From positions 1 to 36,897 of the forward strand of contig CAMBOZ010000005.1 in NCBI GenBank assembly GCA_945869505.1: DNA of 36,897 nt, read 5' to 3'. The translations under genes and the position numbers were made by a program. The notes beneath the pieces were generated by a model that worked only from the letters and a program-made list of their open reading frames with translations, did no database searches and was not told where the DNA came from. Positions 24,398-33,278 of this stretch are shown piece after piece; position 1 is the stretch's first letter; each line of letters opens with the position of its first letter. Origin of the DNA: Bifidobacterium breve. GTDB lineage: Bacteria; Actinomycetota; Actinomycetes; Nanopelagicales; Nanopelagicaceae.

Positions 24398-26046
24398 CAA
24401 CTTATGCAGAACGTCCGACTATAGATACTGTTGCGCCGGCACCTTCAGTCCAAGGCAAGAATTTTGTAAAGTGGATTACCTCAACCGATCATAAGACGAT
24501 CGGCTATATGTACTTGATAACTACCTTTGCGTGGTTCTTAATTGGCGGACTATTAGCTCTATTCCTCCGCGCCGAGTTATCTCGCCCCGGAATGCAATTT
24601 TTAAGTAATGAGCAGTACAACCAAATCTTCACAATGCACGGCACGATCATGCTCTTGATGTTTGCAACGCCGCTCTTTGTTGGTTTTGCGAACGTAATCA
24701 TGCCGCTGCAAATCGGCGCCGCAGATGTGGCCTTCCCTCGATTAAATATGTTGTCATTCTGGTTATTCACCTTCGGCAGCATCACCGCTGTCGCTGGATT
24801 CTTAACACCAGGTGGAGCGGCATCATTTGGATGGACTGCTTATGCACCGCTAGCCAACTCAACTTATTCACCAGGTATCGGCGGTGACCTTTGGGTGATC
24901 GGCCTTGCAGTCTCTGGTCTTGGAACAATTCTGGGCGGCGTTAACTTCATTACGACAATTTTCACAATGCGCGCACCGGGTATGACTATGTTCCGTATGT
25001 CGATCTTCTCTTGGAACGTTTTGCTTACTTCGATTCTTGTTCTTCTTGCATTCCCGCCACTTGCAGCTGCGCTACTTGCACTCGAATCGGATCGCTTGTT
25101 CGGTTCGCATATCTTTGATCCAGCCAATGGCGGCGCAATGTTGTGGCAACACTTGTTCTGGTTCTTCGGGCACCCTGAGGTTTACATCTTGGCGCTGCCA
25201 TTCTTTGGTATCGCAACTGAAATTTTGCCTGTGTTTAGCCGTAAGCCAATCTTTGGTTACAAAGGTCTAATCGCAGCAACAATCGCAATCTCAGCGCTCT
25301 CTGTCGCAGTCTGGGCACACCATATGTTTGCCAGCGGCCAAGTGCTCTTGCCTTTCTTCTCATTTATGACTTTCTTAATCGGTATTCCGACGGGCGTTAA
25401 GTTCTTTAACTGGATCGGAACAATGTGGCGTGGTCACGTAACATTTGAAACCCCGATGCTCTGGGTAATGGGCTTTTTAGTTACCTTCCTTTTTGGTGGA
25501 ATCACCGGAATTATCTTGGCCTCACCGCCACTTGATTTTGCAGTTTCTGCTTCTTACTTCGTTGTTGCGCATTTCCACTACGTGCTATTTGGCACTGTGG
25601 TCTTTGCAATGTTCGCCGGATTCTATTTCTGGTGGCCAAAGATGACTGGCCGAATGTTAAATGAGCGCCTAGGAAAGATTCACTTCTGGACACTCTTTAT
25701 TGGCTTCCACACAACTTTCTTGATTCAACACTGGCTGGGTATTAAAGGCTTCCCACGTCGTTACGCGGATTATCTAGCGACCGATGGATTCACCGGAATG
25801 AATATGATTTCAACCGTAGGATCGGCTCTTCTTGCTCTCTCTATGATTCCATTCTTCGTAAATGTCTGGATCACTCGTAAATCACCTTTGGTTAACTGTG
25901 ATGATCCGTGGGGATATGGGTCCTCACTTGAATGGGCAACTTCTTGTCCTCCACCGCGCCATAACTTCTTGACGATGCCGCGTATTCGCTCAGAGCGCCC
26001 AGCCTTTGATCTACATCACCCACACATTAAGACAGAGGGTCATTAA
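24394..26046 (+). CDS. ctaD: Cytochrome c oxidase subunit I (aa3 type)
   Basis: Haem-copper catalytic subunit that reduces oxygen and pumps protons, 550 residues and twelve helices. Metal ligands are H82 (haem a), H260 with cross-linked Y264 (GHPEVYI), H309/H310 (AHHMF), and H393/H395 (VAHFHYV). Proton-path residues of type A oxidases are visible: D111 (GAADVAFPR), E262 and K335 (PTGVK). RRYADY near haem propionates is kept. The segment that usually supplies the non-redox metal ligands reads [17 protein letters not shown] instead of an HD or xD form, so that site seems lost. It overlaps ctaC (ATGA) and ctaF (TAATG). In M. tuberculosis ctaD lies elsewhere. Confidence 0.97.
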   Translation: MTTYAERPTIDTVAPAPSVQGKNFVKWITSTDHKTIGYMYLITTFAWFLIGGLLALFLRAELSRPGMQFLSNEQYNQIFTMHGTIMLLMFATPLFVGFANVIMPLQIGAADVAFPRLNMLSFWLFTFGSITAVAGFLTPGGAASFGWTAYAPLANSTYSPGIGGDLWVIGLAVSGLGTILGGVNFITTIFTMRAPGMTMFRMSIFSWNVLLTSILVLLAFPPLAAALLALESDRLFGSHIFDPANGGAMLWQHLFWFFGHPEVYILALPFFGIATEILPVFSRKPIFGYKGLIAATIAISALSVAVWAHHMFASGQVLLPFFSFMTFLIGIPTGVKFFNWIGTMWRGHVTFETPMLWVMGFLVTFLFGGITGIILASPPLDFAVSASYFVVAHFHYVLFGTVVFAMFAGFYFWWPKMTGRMLNERLGKIHFWTLFIGFHTTFLIQHWLGIKGFPRRYADYLATDGFTGMNMISTVGSALLALSMIPFFVNVWITRKSPLVNCDDPWGYGSSLEWATSCPPPRHNFLTMPRIRSERPAFDLHHPHIKTEGH

Positions 26047-26453
26047 TGAAAACGAACTGGAGCCTCTTTGTAGGCCTTTCCGTCTTCTACGTCATTATGG
26101 CGATTATTTATTACTATGTAGGCGGAGAAGCAGTCGGTATAACTGGAATGATCCTCGCTGCGTGTTTAGCTGGAATGGTTGGTTTCTATATTTGGTTTAC
26201 CGCTAAGCGCATCGGGCACGATCTTCCCGAAGATCGTCCAACAGCTGAAATTGCTGAGGGCGCAGGGGAGTTAGGTTTCTATAGCCCTCATTCTTGGTGG
26301 CCACTTCCTGTAGCGCTTAGCTCGATCATCATGGGCGTCTCACTCGTAGTTGGTTGGTGGCTAACGTTGATCTCACTCGGAGCGCTAATTATTAGCATCA
26401 TTGGCTTCGTTACAGAGTACGAAAAGCCACAAGCAGAGAACGCTTCTCACTAA
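26046..26453 (+). CDS. ctaF: Cytochrome c oxidase subunit IV, actinobacterial type
   Basis: Small structural subunit of the actinobacterial aa3 oxidase, 135 residues with four membrane helices (about 7-25, 32-51, 87-103 and 105-122). A cytoplasmic loop has DLPEDRPTAEIAEGAGELGFYSPHSWWP, whose FYSPHSWWP element is typical of the family. It starts within the ctaD stop (TAATG), so it is translationally coupled. It is needed for oxidase assembly in actinobacteria. Confidence 0.93.
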   Translation: MKTNWSLFVGLSVFYVIMAIIYYYVGGEAVGITGMILAACLAGMVGFYIWFTAKRIGHDLPEDRPTAEIAEGAGELGFYSPHSWWPLPVALSSIIMGVSLVVGWWLTLISLGALIISIIGFVTEYEKPQAENASH

Positions 26454-26478
26454 CACTCATTTATTCCGGGCAATAAAA

Positions 26479-26952
26479 ATGGATAAAGTTCGCGCCGAAA
26501 TTCTTGAATTAACAGCACCGCGCACTGCGGCGGCTCGCATTGTCATTTCAGCACCCGCACAACGAATCTTTGACCTAATTGCCGATCCAAGGTGTCATCC
26601 TCTATTTGATGGCTCAGGAACCCTGCAAGGACATATTTCGGGTCCAGAGCGCCTCCATTTGGGAGCAAAGTTCGGTATGGCTATGAAAATTAGAGTTCCA
26701 TATCGAATTACCAACAAAGTTGTTGCCTTTGAAGATGGTCGCAAGATCTCTTGGTGCCACCTGATGAAGTGGACCTGGAGTTATGAACTAAAAGATTTAG
26801 GTACGGGCCGAACCGAAGTCACAGAAACTTTTGATGCAAGTGATATTCCGTGGTTTGCAAATAAGTGGTTAACGGCAACCGGATCTCTTGCACGCAATCC
26901 AAAGTGGATGGCGAAGAGTTTGGTGCAGCTTAAGGCGATCTGCGAAAGTTAG
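26479..26952 (+). CDS. SRPBCC (START-like) family protein
   Basis: Helix-grip fold protein of 157 residues, polyketide cyclase/dehydrase type 2 family. The N-terminus after MDKVRAEILELTAPRTA shows the typical strand ARIVISAPAQRIFDLIADPRCHPLFDGSG. Later segments include WSYELKDLGTGRTEVTETFD, and a C-terminal helix closes the domain. A longer in-frame reading from 26401 lies within ctaF and is rejected. The gene is 25 nt after ctaF, so it probably belongs to the oxidase transcript, but a link to respiration is not shown. The stop overlaps qcrB by 4 bp. Ligand unknown. Confidence 0.83.
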   Translation: MDKVRAEILELTAPRTAAARIVISAPAQRIFDLIADPRCHPLFDGSGTLQGHISGPERLHLGAKFGMAMKIRVPYRITNKVVAFEDGRKISWCHLMKWTWSYELKDLGTGRTEVTETFDASDIPWFANKWLTATGSLARNPKWMAKSLVQLKAICES

Positions 26953-28535
26953 TGGTGTTCGATCTCTTTTAGATCTTCAGCAGTTGCCTTAGGAATCGAC
27001 ACTGCGTGAGCCTTGCTCATACGAGCACGCAACTTGTTCTTGAGAACACCAGGACGACGTACGCCTCGCAAATCGCTCTCTTCCAGAGCAAGCGGTGGAT
27101 TCTGTTCGTGTTGGGTCAAGAGCCAAGCCTTCTCAGGTGAGATTGGCTCGTGTACTTCAACGAATTCACCGTGCGGCATCATTACCAAACGACCTGTTTC
27201 GCGACCGTGAAGTACGAGTTCGCGATCAGCGCGCTGCAGCGATAGACATAGGCGTTTTGTTATTACAAATGCAATCGGTGGCAGAACGAAGATACCAATG
27301 CGCGAGAACCACATAATCTGATTGATTGTTAGATCAAAAGTTGTGGCGATAATGTCATTGCCGCCATTGATAAGTGCAACCATCATAAAGGTAAGTGACA
27401 TAACACCAAGTGCGGTTCGGTTTGGTGCGTTACGCGGACGATCGAGAAGATGGTGTTCACGCTTATCTCCAGTTATCCAACTTTCGATAAATGGATAGAG
27501 CGCCATTCCAGTAAATAAAATGCCCGGAACAATCAGCCCTGGAATCAAGATATTCCAAGAGATGGTGTAACCAAAGATATAACTCTCAAGCGGCGGCGCC
27601 ATACGCACCAATCCATCTAGCCAACCCATGTACCAATCGGGCTGTGAACCTGCAGAAATTTGAGCCGGTGTATAAGGACCGTATAGCCAGATTGGGTTAA
27701 TCGATGCGACCGCTCCTAAGAATGCCGTAACACCAAAAACTATAAAGAAGAAACCTCCAGCTTTTGCCATGTAAACCGGCAATAGCGGATATCCAACAAC
27801 GTTCTTCTCGGTACGTCCTGGACCTGGATATTGAGTGTGCTTCTGGTACCAGACGAGCATTAAGTGCACCGTGATTAAAGCAAGAAATGCACCAGGTAAA
27901 AGTAAAACGTGCACTGTATAAATACGTGGGATAAATGCTTCACCTGGGAATGCTCCACCGAAAGCAAAGAAGGCTAGGTATGAACCAACCAAGGGGAGCG
28001 CTTGAATAATTGCTTCTGCGATGCGAATGCCTGTTCCGGAGAGCAAGTCATCAGGAAGTGAGTAGCCCAAGAAACCTTCAACGATTCCGAGGGTCAGAAG
28101 ACCGACACCGATGATCCAGTTAAACTCGCGTGGCTTACGGAATGCGCCAGTAAAATAAACGCGCATCAAGTGAACAACGATCGCAGCCATAAAAATTAGT
28201 GCGGCCCAGGGGTGAATCTGGCGCATCAAGAGACCGCCACGAATTTCAAATGAGATATCAAGAGTAGATGCGTAAGCTGCTGACATTTCCAAACCTTGTA
28301 GCGGCTCGTAACTTCCGTCATAAATAACTTCACGCTGTGAAGGATCAAACCAGAATGTTAGAAAAGTTCCAGAAAGTAGCAAGATAACGAATGAGTAGAG
28401 CGCGATTTCGCCAAGAAGGAAAGACCAGTGATCCGGGAAGACTTTAGTTAAATTCTTCTTCATCCATTTTGCGGCGCCAGTTCTTTCGTCAACGTAATTC
28501 GCTACGCTGCCTGCGATTCTTTCACGTGCTGTCAT
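26949..28535 (-). CDS. qcrB: Cytochrome bc1-type complex cytochrome b subunit
   Basis: Quinol-oxidising membrane subunit of the actinobacterial bcc complex, 528 residues. The four haem histidines are H108, H122, H209 and H224. The Qo motif is PDWY (299-302), the form used in actinobacteria in place of PEWY. The long C-terminal cytoplasmic extension (GEFVEVHEPISPEKAW to KEIEHH) is also actinobacterial. The start overlaps the qcrA stop as ATGA. It forms a supercomplex with the aa3 oxidase encoded just across the junction. Confidence 0.97.
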   Translation of the reverse strand: MTARERIAGSVANYVDERTGAAKWMKKNLTKVFPDHWSFLLGEIALYSFVILLLSGTFLTFWFDPSQREVIYDGSYEPLQGLEMSAAYASTLDISFEIRGGLLMRQIHPWAALIFMAAIVVHLMRVYFTGAFRKPREFNWIIGVGLLTLGIVEGFLGYSLPDDLLSGTGIRIAEAIIQALPLVGSYLAFFAFGGAFPGEAFIPRIYTVHVLLLPGAFLALITVHLMLVWYQKHTQYPGPGRTEKNVVGYPLLPVYMAKAGGFFFIVFGVTAFLGAVASINPIWLYGPYTPAQISAGSQPDWYMGWLDGLVRMAPPLESYIFGYTISWNILIPGLIVPGILFTGMALYPFIESWITGDKREHHLLDRPRNAPNRTALGVMSLTFMMVALINGGNDIIATTFDLTINQIMWFSRIGIFVLPPIAFVITKRLCLSLQRADRELVLHGRETGRLVMMPHGEFVEVHEPISPEKAWLLTQHEQNPPLALEESDLRGVRRPGVLKNKLRARMSKAHAVSIPKATAEDLKEIEHH

Positions 28536-29524
28536 GATGAGCGCTCCCAGAAGCTAGGTCCTACCGGTTCATTAAATGGACTTTGTGCGACCAAGTATCC
28601 CTCGGAATCCACTGTTATCGCGAGTTGAGGCAAAGGGCGGGCAGCTGGTCCAAATATGACTTTCGCCGCACGGGTCACATCAAATGTTGATTGATGGCAA
28701 GGGCACAGTAAGTGTTTTGTCTGCTGCTCATACAAGGCCACGGCGCAACCCATATGTGAACAGATCTTTGAGAAGGCGATGATTCCTTCATGCGTCCAAG
28801 ATAAGCGTTCAGCATCTAGGTTAAATTCTTCAGGACGTAGACGAATAAGCAAGACAGCATCTTTTGCGATATCTGAGAGTTTGCGATGCTCACCGGGAGC
28901 TAACGCAGGAAGGGTCTGTGCAACCGCGCCAACTTCCATATCTTCTGGGCGAATAGGTCGATCTCCCGGATCGGTAACTAAACGAGTTCCTGCTTTCCAA
29001 GATGTCTTGGTTAATGAATCACCTGGAAGTGGACCAAGATCACGGAGCAAGAGAAGTGGCGATAGTCCGACTAATCCAAGTGAGAGACCAAGGGATCGCT
29101 TGATTAATGAGCGACGACCTAAACCTGCAGCGGCAGCACCTTCTTTGGCCGCCTTTACAAAGTCAGCACGGTCTTCATCTGGCGAACGAAATTCGTGGCG
29201 CTGAATAACTACTTCTTCATCGGGCATAAGAGTCTTAGCCCAATGAATTGCTCCCATTCCGATGAAGAAGAGCGAAGCCGCCATACCAAGACCGAGGAAG
29301 AGTTGATGTGCATTTGTATTTCCTAGGACAGGGAGGAAGATGAAGACATCCTGGGGAATAAAAATATATGAGCCAATTAAAGTAATTGTGCCTAGCGCGG
29401 ATAGTAGAAAGAGAATCGCAACTTGGCGCTCTGCTTTTTTGGCCGCTTTTGGATCAGTATCTGCGCGGCGATGAACGTGCGCTGGAAGTCCAGGATCTTT
29501 TATCGCTTCGATTTCATTAGACAT
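28532..29524 (-). CDS. qcrA: Rieske iron-sulfur subunit of bcc complex
   Basis: Passes electrons from quinol to QcrC. The 330-residue protein is the three-helix actinobacterial form: helices at about 36-56, 74-94 and 145-160, the last preceded by RRSLIKRSLG, a twin-arginine-like signal for exporting the cluster domain. [2Fe-2S] ligands are C255 and H257 (CSHMGC), with C274 and H277 (CPCHQS), and the C260-C276 disulfide pair is present. It lies 7 nt after the qcrC stop and overlaps qcrB. Confidence 0.97.
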   Translation of the reverse strand: MSNEIEAIKDPGLPAHVHRRADTDPKAAKKAERQVAILFLLSALGTITLIGSYIFIPQDVFIFLPVLGNTNAHQLFLGLGMAASLFFIGMGAIHWAKTLMPDEEVVIQRHEFRSPDEDRADFVKAAKEGAAAAGLGRRSLIKRSLGLSLGLVGLSPLLLLRDLGPLPGDSLTKTSWKAGTRLVTDPGDRPIRPEDMEVGAVAQTLPALAPGEHRKLSDIAKDAVLLIRLRPEEFNLDAERLSWTHEGIIAFSKICSHMGCAVALYEQQTKHLLCPCHQSTFDVTRAAKVIFGPAARPLPQLAITVDSEGYLVAQSPFNEPVGPSFWERSS

Positions 29525-29531
29525 TGAGTAT

Positions 29532-30323
29532 CTATCTCGCCTTCATCGCTAGCCAGACCGCAACGCCCACGAGCATTCCTAGTCCAAGTGTCCAAACTAA
29601 AAGTCCTTCGGTAACTGGACCAACACGGCCGAGTGCCGCTCCGCCTAACTGCGGTTCATTTTCAGCAGCTTTAATCCATTTAATAATTGAAAGTTTTTCT
29701 TCAGGTGTAATTGTTTTATCGGAAAACACGGGCATTGATTGTGGGCCAGTGATCATCGCTTCGTAAATGTGACGAGGTTCGACGCCCATAACTGTTGGTG
29801 CGTATTTGCCTTGAGTGAGCGCTCCACCTTGTCCCGCAAAGTTATGGCACATTGCGCAATTTGTGCGGAAGAGTTCGCCGCCTTCGGCAGTTGATCCATC
29901 GCGCTCGTAATTTAAGTGTTCTTCGCCAGGAATTGCTGGTCCAGGAGCAAGTGATGAAACGTATGCGGCAAGTGCTTCAACTTCCTTTTCATCGTAAACC
30001 GGTGCTTTGCGCATTGCCTGAGTGCTCATATCCGCCATTGGCATGCGACCTGTTGCTACTTGGAAATCAACCGAAGCCGCGCCAACGCCAATTAACGAAG
30101 GCGCTATAGCACCACCCTCAGCATTTAATCCGTGGCAAGAAGAACATCCCTTGAGAAAAATTCGCTGACCTTCATCAATTAACGCGCTCTTTTCAGCGGC
30201 GGTAAGGGGAGAGCTAGTTGAAGCTCCTGCGACAGAGAAAGTTGTGCCTATTGAAAATAAAGCCAGAACTAAAAGAAGTGGCGCAACAGCACGGTGTCTG
30301 CGAAATCTGGAGAGACGCTTCAA
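29532..30323 (-). CDS. qcrC: Two-haem cytochrome c subunit of bcc complex
   Basis: Two-haem cytochrome c that replaces separate cytochrome c1 and soluble c in actinobacteria and hands electrons to CuA. The 263-residue protein has an N-terminal signal/anchor (about 13-33), two CxxCH sites (CSSCH, C60-H64; CAMCH, C156-H160) with distal methionine regions (GRMPMADM and PQSMPVF), and a C-terminal TM helix (about 239-259). The start is a TTG at 30323 with GGA about 8 nt upstream; no better start is in frame. It is 29 nt downstream of ctaE. Confidence 0.95.
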   Translation of the reverse strand: MKRLSRFRRHRAVAPLLLVLALFSIGTTFSVAGASTSSPLTAAEKSALIDEGQRIFLKGCSSCHGLNAEGGAIAPSLIGVGAASVDFQVATGRMPMADMSTQAMRKAPVYDEKEVEALAAYVSSLAPGPAIPGEEHLNYERDGSTAEGGELFRTNCAMCHNFAGQGGALTQGKYAPTVMGVEPRHIYEAMITGPQSMPVFSDKTITPEEKLSIIKWIKAAENEPQLGGAALGRVGPVTEGLLVWTLGLGMLVGVAVWLAMKAR

Positions 30324-30352
30324 GATATTTTCCGTTTCCTCTTTGTAGGTTC

Positions 30353-30982
30353 TTACTTAATTAAATAAATCGCTGAGAAGAGTGCAATCCATACGACATC
30401 GACGAAGTGCCAGTAATAAGAAACCACAATTGCCGTGGTTGCTTGGTTATGGGTAAAGCGACGCGCCTTGGAAACGCGAACCATCACAATTAAGAATGCA
30501 ATCAAGCCACCGGTTACGTGAAGTCCGTGGAAGCCAGTTGTCATATAGAAAACTGAACCGTAAGCATCTGAAGAGAGTGTTACTCCCTCCATTACCAAGT
30601 GGGCATACTCGTAAATCTGACCTGCAATAAAGAAAGCACCCATTAAGAAGGTGAGAGAGAACCACTCGCGCATTCCCCAGGATTTGATATTAAATATTGA
30701 ACCCGTGCGCTTGGCTTGGAAACGCTCTGCCGCGAATACGCCGAACTGGCAAGTGACGGAAGAGAGAACTAAAACAGTGGTGTTAAGTGCTGCAAAAGGA
30801 ATATTCAAAATCTCGGTTGACTCGGACCAAATAGTTGGACCTTGCACAGCACGAGTTGTGAAATACATTGCAAAGAGCGCAGCGAAAAACATCAACTCGC
30901 TGGAGAGCCAGACAATCGTTCCGACCGCCACCAGATTGGGTCGGTTGATTTTGTGAGGCGTTGTCAGCGTTGAGCTTGTCAT
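30353..30982 (-). CDS. ctaE: Cytochrome c oxidase subunit III
   Basis: Membrane subunit of the aa3 oxidase with about five helices in 209 residues, as usual for actinobacteria. Typical segments are [21 protein letters not shown], the GREW-like [26 protein letters not shown], and [19 protein letters not shown] near the C-terminus. First gene of ctaE-qcrC-qcrA-qcrB. GATACT (30989-30994, minus) is 6 nt before the ATG, a possible leaderless promoter, with TACTTT further up as an alternative. The structural subunits of aa3 are split between two converging operons. Confidence 0.96.
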   Translation of the reverse strand: MTSSTLTTPHKINRPNLVAVGTIVWLSSELMFFAALFAMYFTTRAVQGPTIWSESTEILNIPFAALNTTVLVLSSVTCQFGVFAAERFQAKRTGSIFNIKSWGMREWFSLTFLMGAFFIAGQIYEYAHLVMEGVTLSSDAYGSVFYMTTGFHGLHVTGGLIAFLIVMVRVSKARRFTHNQATTAIVVSYYWHFVDVVWIALFSAIYLIK

Positions 30983-31047
30983 GGGCCAAGTATCCCTGAA
31001 AGTACGCCCTCCTTTCTATTTGGCAGCCGAGTTCCGCCCCTTAAATT

Positions 31048-31073
31048 GGTCACTTTTTGGTGAAACGGGTCAC
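31048..31073. promoter_or_regulatory. Paired GGTCAC direct repeats between ctaE and receiver gene
   Basis: GGTCAC occurs at 31048-31053 and again at 31068-31073, 20 bp apart, close to two helix turns. A facing TTGGTGAAA lies between them. The site is in the 149-bp divergent gap serving the respiratory operon and the receiver-trpD unit, so a regulator site is conceivable. No regulator is identified. Confidence 0.25.
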
Positions 31074-31119
31074 GCTCTTTTCCGATGGAAATAGGGCAGA
31101 AGTAGCCCCTTCCTTTGAT

Positions 31120-31125
31120 TAGACT
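31120..31125 (+). promoter_or_regulatory. -10 element TAGACT of leaderless receiver gene
   Basis: TAGACT ends 6 nt before the ATG at 31132, with no ribosome site. Inferred promoter for the receiver-trpD pair. Confidence 0.5.
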
Positions 31126-31131
31126 TGCCTT

Positions 31132-31560
31132 ATGTCCTCGCCCCGCAAGCCAGTCATTATCGTCTACTCCGATGACTCTTCGGTGCGCTCTGCCATTGTC
31201 GCCGCCCTTGGAAAACGCGTTGCCAGCGACCTGCCAGAACATCAAATCGAGGAGTTTGCGACAGGCCCAGCCCTTCGCGCATTTGTAGATCGCAAGAGCG
31301 TTTCCGGTCATTTGCGTGCAGATTTATTTATTCTCGATGGCGAAGCAGTTCCTGAAGGTGGAATGGGCATCGCCCGTCAGCTCAAAGATGAAGTGTTCAA
31401 CTGCCCACCGGTTCTTTTAATTACGGGACGACGTGAGGATGCTTGGCTGGCGGCTTGGTCTCGCGCCGAAGCAAGTGTTATCCATCCGATTGATCCATTT
31501 ACTTTGGCAAATACAGTTGCAGATTTGATGCGCTCAAATACTGCTGCTTCAATCGGCTAA
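31132..31560 (+). CDS. Stand-alone receiver-like protein with histidine in place of the conserved lysine
   Basis: CheY-like fold of 142 residues with no output domain. It shows the acidic pair D14/D15 (VYSDDS), the phospho-acceptor position D69 (LFILDGE) and T98 (LLITGR). The conserved lysine of KP is histidine (H118 in ASVIHPIDP). I recall similar small proteins with a matching HP-DP ending beside ctaE/trpD in other actinobacteria, so this is probably a family trait rather than decay. It may bind without classical phosphorylation. It is 13 nt upstream of trpD, likely co-transcribed, and divergent from ctaE. Partner unknown. Confidence 0.8.
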   Translation: MSSPRKPVIIVYSDDSSVRSAIVAALGKRVASDLPEHQIEEFATGPALRAFVDRKSVSGHLRADLFILDGEAVPEGGMGIARQLKDEVFNCPPVLLITGRREDAWLAAWSRAEASVIHPIDPFTLANTVADLMRSNTAASIG

Positions 31561-31573
31561 CCAAAGGTTTTTA

Positions 31574-32620
31574 ATGAGCTCTGTTGATTGGGCTTCATCC
31601 ATCACGAAGATGGAAAACGGCTTAGATCTCAATCCACAAGAAGCGCAGGATTTAATGCGTGAAGTCCTGGAAGACCGTGCCGATAAAGAATTTTTAAAAC
31701 AATTTCTGCTGGCGCTAAAGGCTAAGGGCGAAACGGCTGAAGAGGTCGGAGCGCTAGTTGCTCAAATGTACGAACATTGCGCACCGATAAAAATTGAAGA
31801 GCGCGCAGTGGATACCGTCGGCACTGGGGGAGATGGCGCGCATACGATAAATATTTCAACCACCGCCGCAATTATTGCCGCTGCCGCTGGGGCGCGCGTT
31901 GTAAAACACGGCAATCGAGCGGCATCTTCGAAGTCCGGAGCCGGAGATTTGCTAGAAGCACTTGGCGTTGCCATAAATCTTGATGGCGCTAAAGTGGCAA
32001 AGACGGTTGCTGAATTAGGAATTGGTTTTTGCTTCGCTCCCGTATTCCACCCAGCGATGCGATTTGCAGCACCTGCTCGTAAAGAGTTAGCCACCGCGAC
32101 GGTATTTAACATTTTGGGCCCGTTAGCAAACCCGGCAATACCAAAAGCGGCGGCAATTGGCGTAGCAAACGAGCGAATGCACTTAGTTATGGCGCAGGTT
32201 TTGGCTGGTCGCGGCGTAGAAGGTTTTGTCTTTCGTGGGGATGACGGACTAGATGAGATAACGCTTGCGACAACCACTTCAGTATTAACAATTGGCAGTG
32301 GTGAAATCACCAGTGATCGCATAGATGCAAAAGATTTTGGATTGGCAAGCGCGCCTATTTCCGCACTCGTTGGGGGAGATGCAAGCGAGAACGCCAGAAT
32401 TACAAATTCGATCTTTGCCGGCGAAAAAGGCGCACCGCGTGATGCCGTCTTGCTAAATGCCGCAGCTGCGATAGCCGCATTCGATGGAGATAACGGGCTT
32501 GGAATTCACGAACGTATTTCTGCATCGCTAATCAAAGCATCGACCGCAGTTGATTCTGGGGCTGCAACAAATTTATTAACTAGATGGGTGAAGCTAAGTC
32601 AGGAATTAGCGAAGAGCTAA
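31574..32620 (+). CDS. trpD: Anthranilate phosphoribosyltransferase
   Basis: Joins anthranilate and PRPP in tryptophan synthesis. The 348-residue protein has the glycine-rich PRPP loop DTVGTGGDGAHTINIST (GTGGDG 83-88), KHGNRAASSKSGAGDLLEALG, the anthranilate/magnesium region (DDGLDEITL) and the NILGPLANP motif. Other trp genes are not in the window. It sits 13 nt after the receiver-like gene with a weak AAAGGT upstream. It overlaps the convergent exonuclease by 4 bp. Position equals Rv2192c next to ctaE. Confidence 0.96.
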   Translation: MSSVDWASSITKMENGLDLNPQEAQDLMREVLEDRADKEFLKQFLLALKAKGETAEEVGALVAQMYEHCAPIKIEERAVDTVGTGGDGAHTINISTTAAIIAAAAGARVVKHGNRAASSKSGAGDLLEALGVAINLDGAKVAKTVAELGIGFCFAPVFHPAMRFAAPARKELATATVFNILGPLANPAIPKAAAIGVANERMHLVMAQVLAGRGVEGFVFRGDDGLDEITLATTTSVLTIGSGEITSDRIDAKDFGLASAPISALVGGDASENARITNSIFAGEKGAPRDAVLLNAAAAIAAFDGDNGLGIHERISASLIKASTAVDSGAATNLLTRWVKLSQELAKS

Positions 32621-33237
32621 TCGATTGGTCGGCGCGGACGTTTTCTCTTGAACTGCATTAGATCTTCCAGCGTTGTCACGTTGTGAGAACCCAGCCGTTC
32701 AAATATCCCGTGCAAAACATCGACAGTAGCGCGGGCATCATCTAAGGCGCGATGGTTGGGCGATGTCGGTGAACCAAAGAACGGTGCTAAAGTGGAAAGT
32801 TTGCAATTCGGAACTTCATCGCGATCTAAAACGTACCTAGCAACGCGAGCAGTATCGATAACTTTGTATTCAGGCCACTGGTATGAATGAGCGATGGCAG
32901 CAGCTTTCATAAAACTCATATCGAATGGGGAGTTATGAGCGACCAAGACCGACTCGTCATGTGATCCGATAAAGTCTAAAAAAGTGGGGAGCACTTGATC
33001 AATGGTTGGAGCGCCGAACAACATCGCATCTGTGATCCCGGTGAGCGAAGTTATAAATTCCGATAAGTAATGTCCAGGATCTACAAAGGTTTGAAACTCG
33101 CCGATTGTTTCGCCACCCAGAACTTTAACTGCGCCAATTTCGGTAACAGCCGCCCCAGTCGAAGGTGCGGCGCCTGAAGTCTCTAAATCAAAGACGACAA
33201 ATGGCACGTCCTTTAACAAGCGCGAGCCACTAGTCAT
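32617..33237 (-). CDS. DnaQ-like 3'-5' exonuclease (DEDDh)
   Basis: Exonuclease domain protein of 206 residues, DNA polymerase III epsilon family. The DEDDh residues are D17 and E19 (VFDLETSG), D106 (AHNSPFD), H162 and D167 (NHRALDDA). The start MTSGSRLLKDVPF at 33237 has TAGCCT 7 nt upstream; a start at 33270 would overlap that promoter. In M. tuberculosis the positional equivalent Rv2191 carries an added GIY-YIG (UvrC-like) domain, which is absent here. It may be a proofreading or repair nuclease. The basic tail KRKRPRRP could bind DNA. Confidence 0.9.
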   Translation of the reverse strand: MTSGSRLLKDVPFVVFDLETSGAAPSTGAAVTEIGAVKVLGGETIGEFQTFVDPGHYLSEFITSLTGITDAMLFGAPTIDQVLPTFLDFIGSHDESVLVAHNSPFDMSFMKAAAIAHSYQWPEYKVIDTARVARYVLDRDEVPNCKLSTLAPFFGSPTSPNHRALDDARATVDVLHGIFERLGSHNVTTLEDLMQFKRKRPRRPID

Positions 33238-33244
33238 AAATCTA

Positions 33245-33250
33245 AGGCTA
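33245..33250 (-). promoter_or_regulatory. -10 element TAGCCT of leaderless exonuclease gene
   Basis: TAGCCT on the minus strand is 7 nt before ATG 33237. No ribosome site. It supports the shorter start. Inferred. Confidence 0.5.
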
Positions 33251-33278
33251 ATGCACGGATATGACACCAACTACTTAG

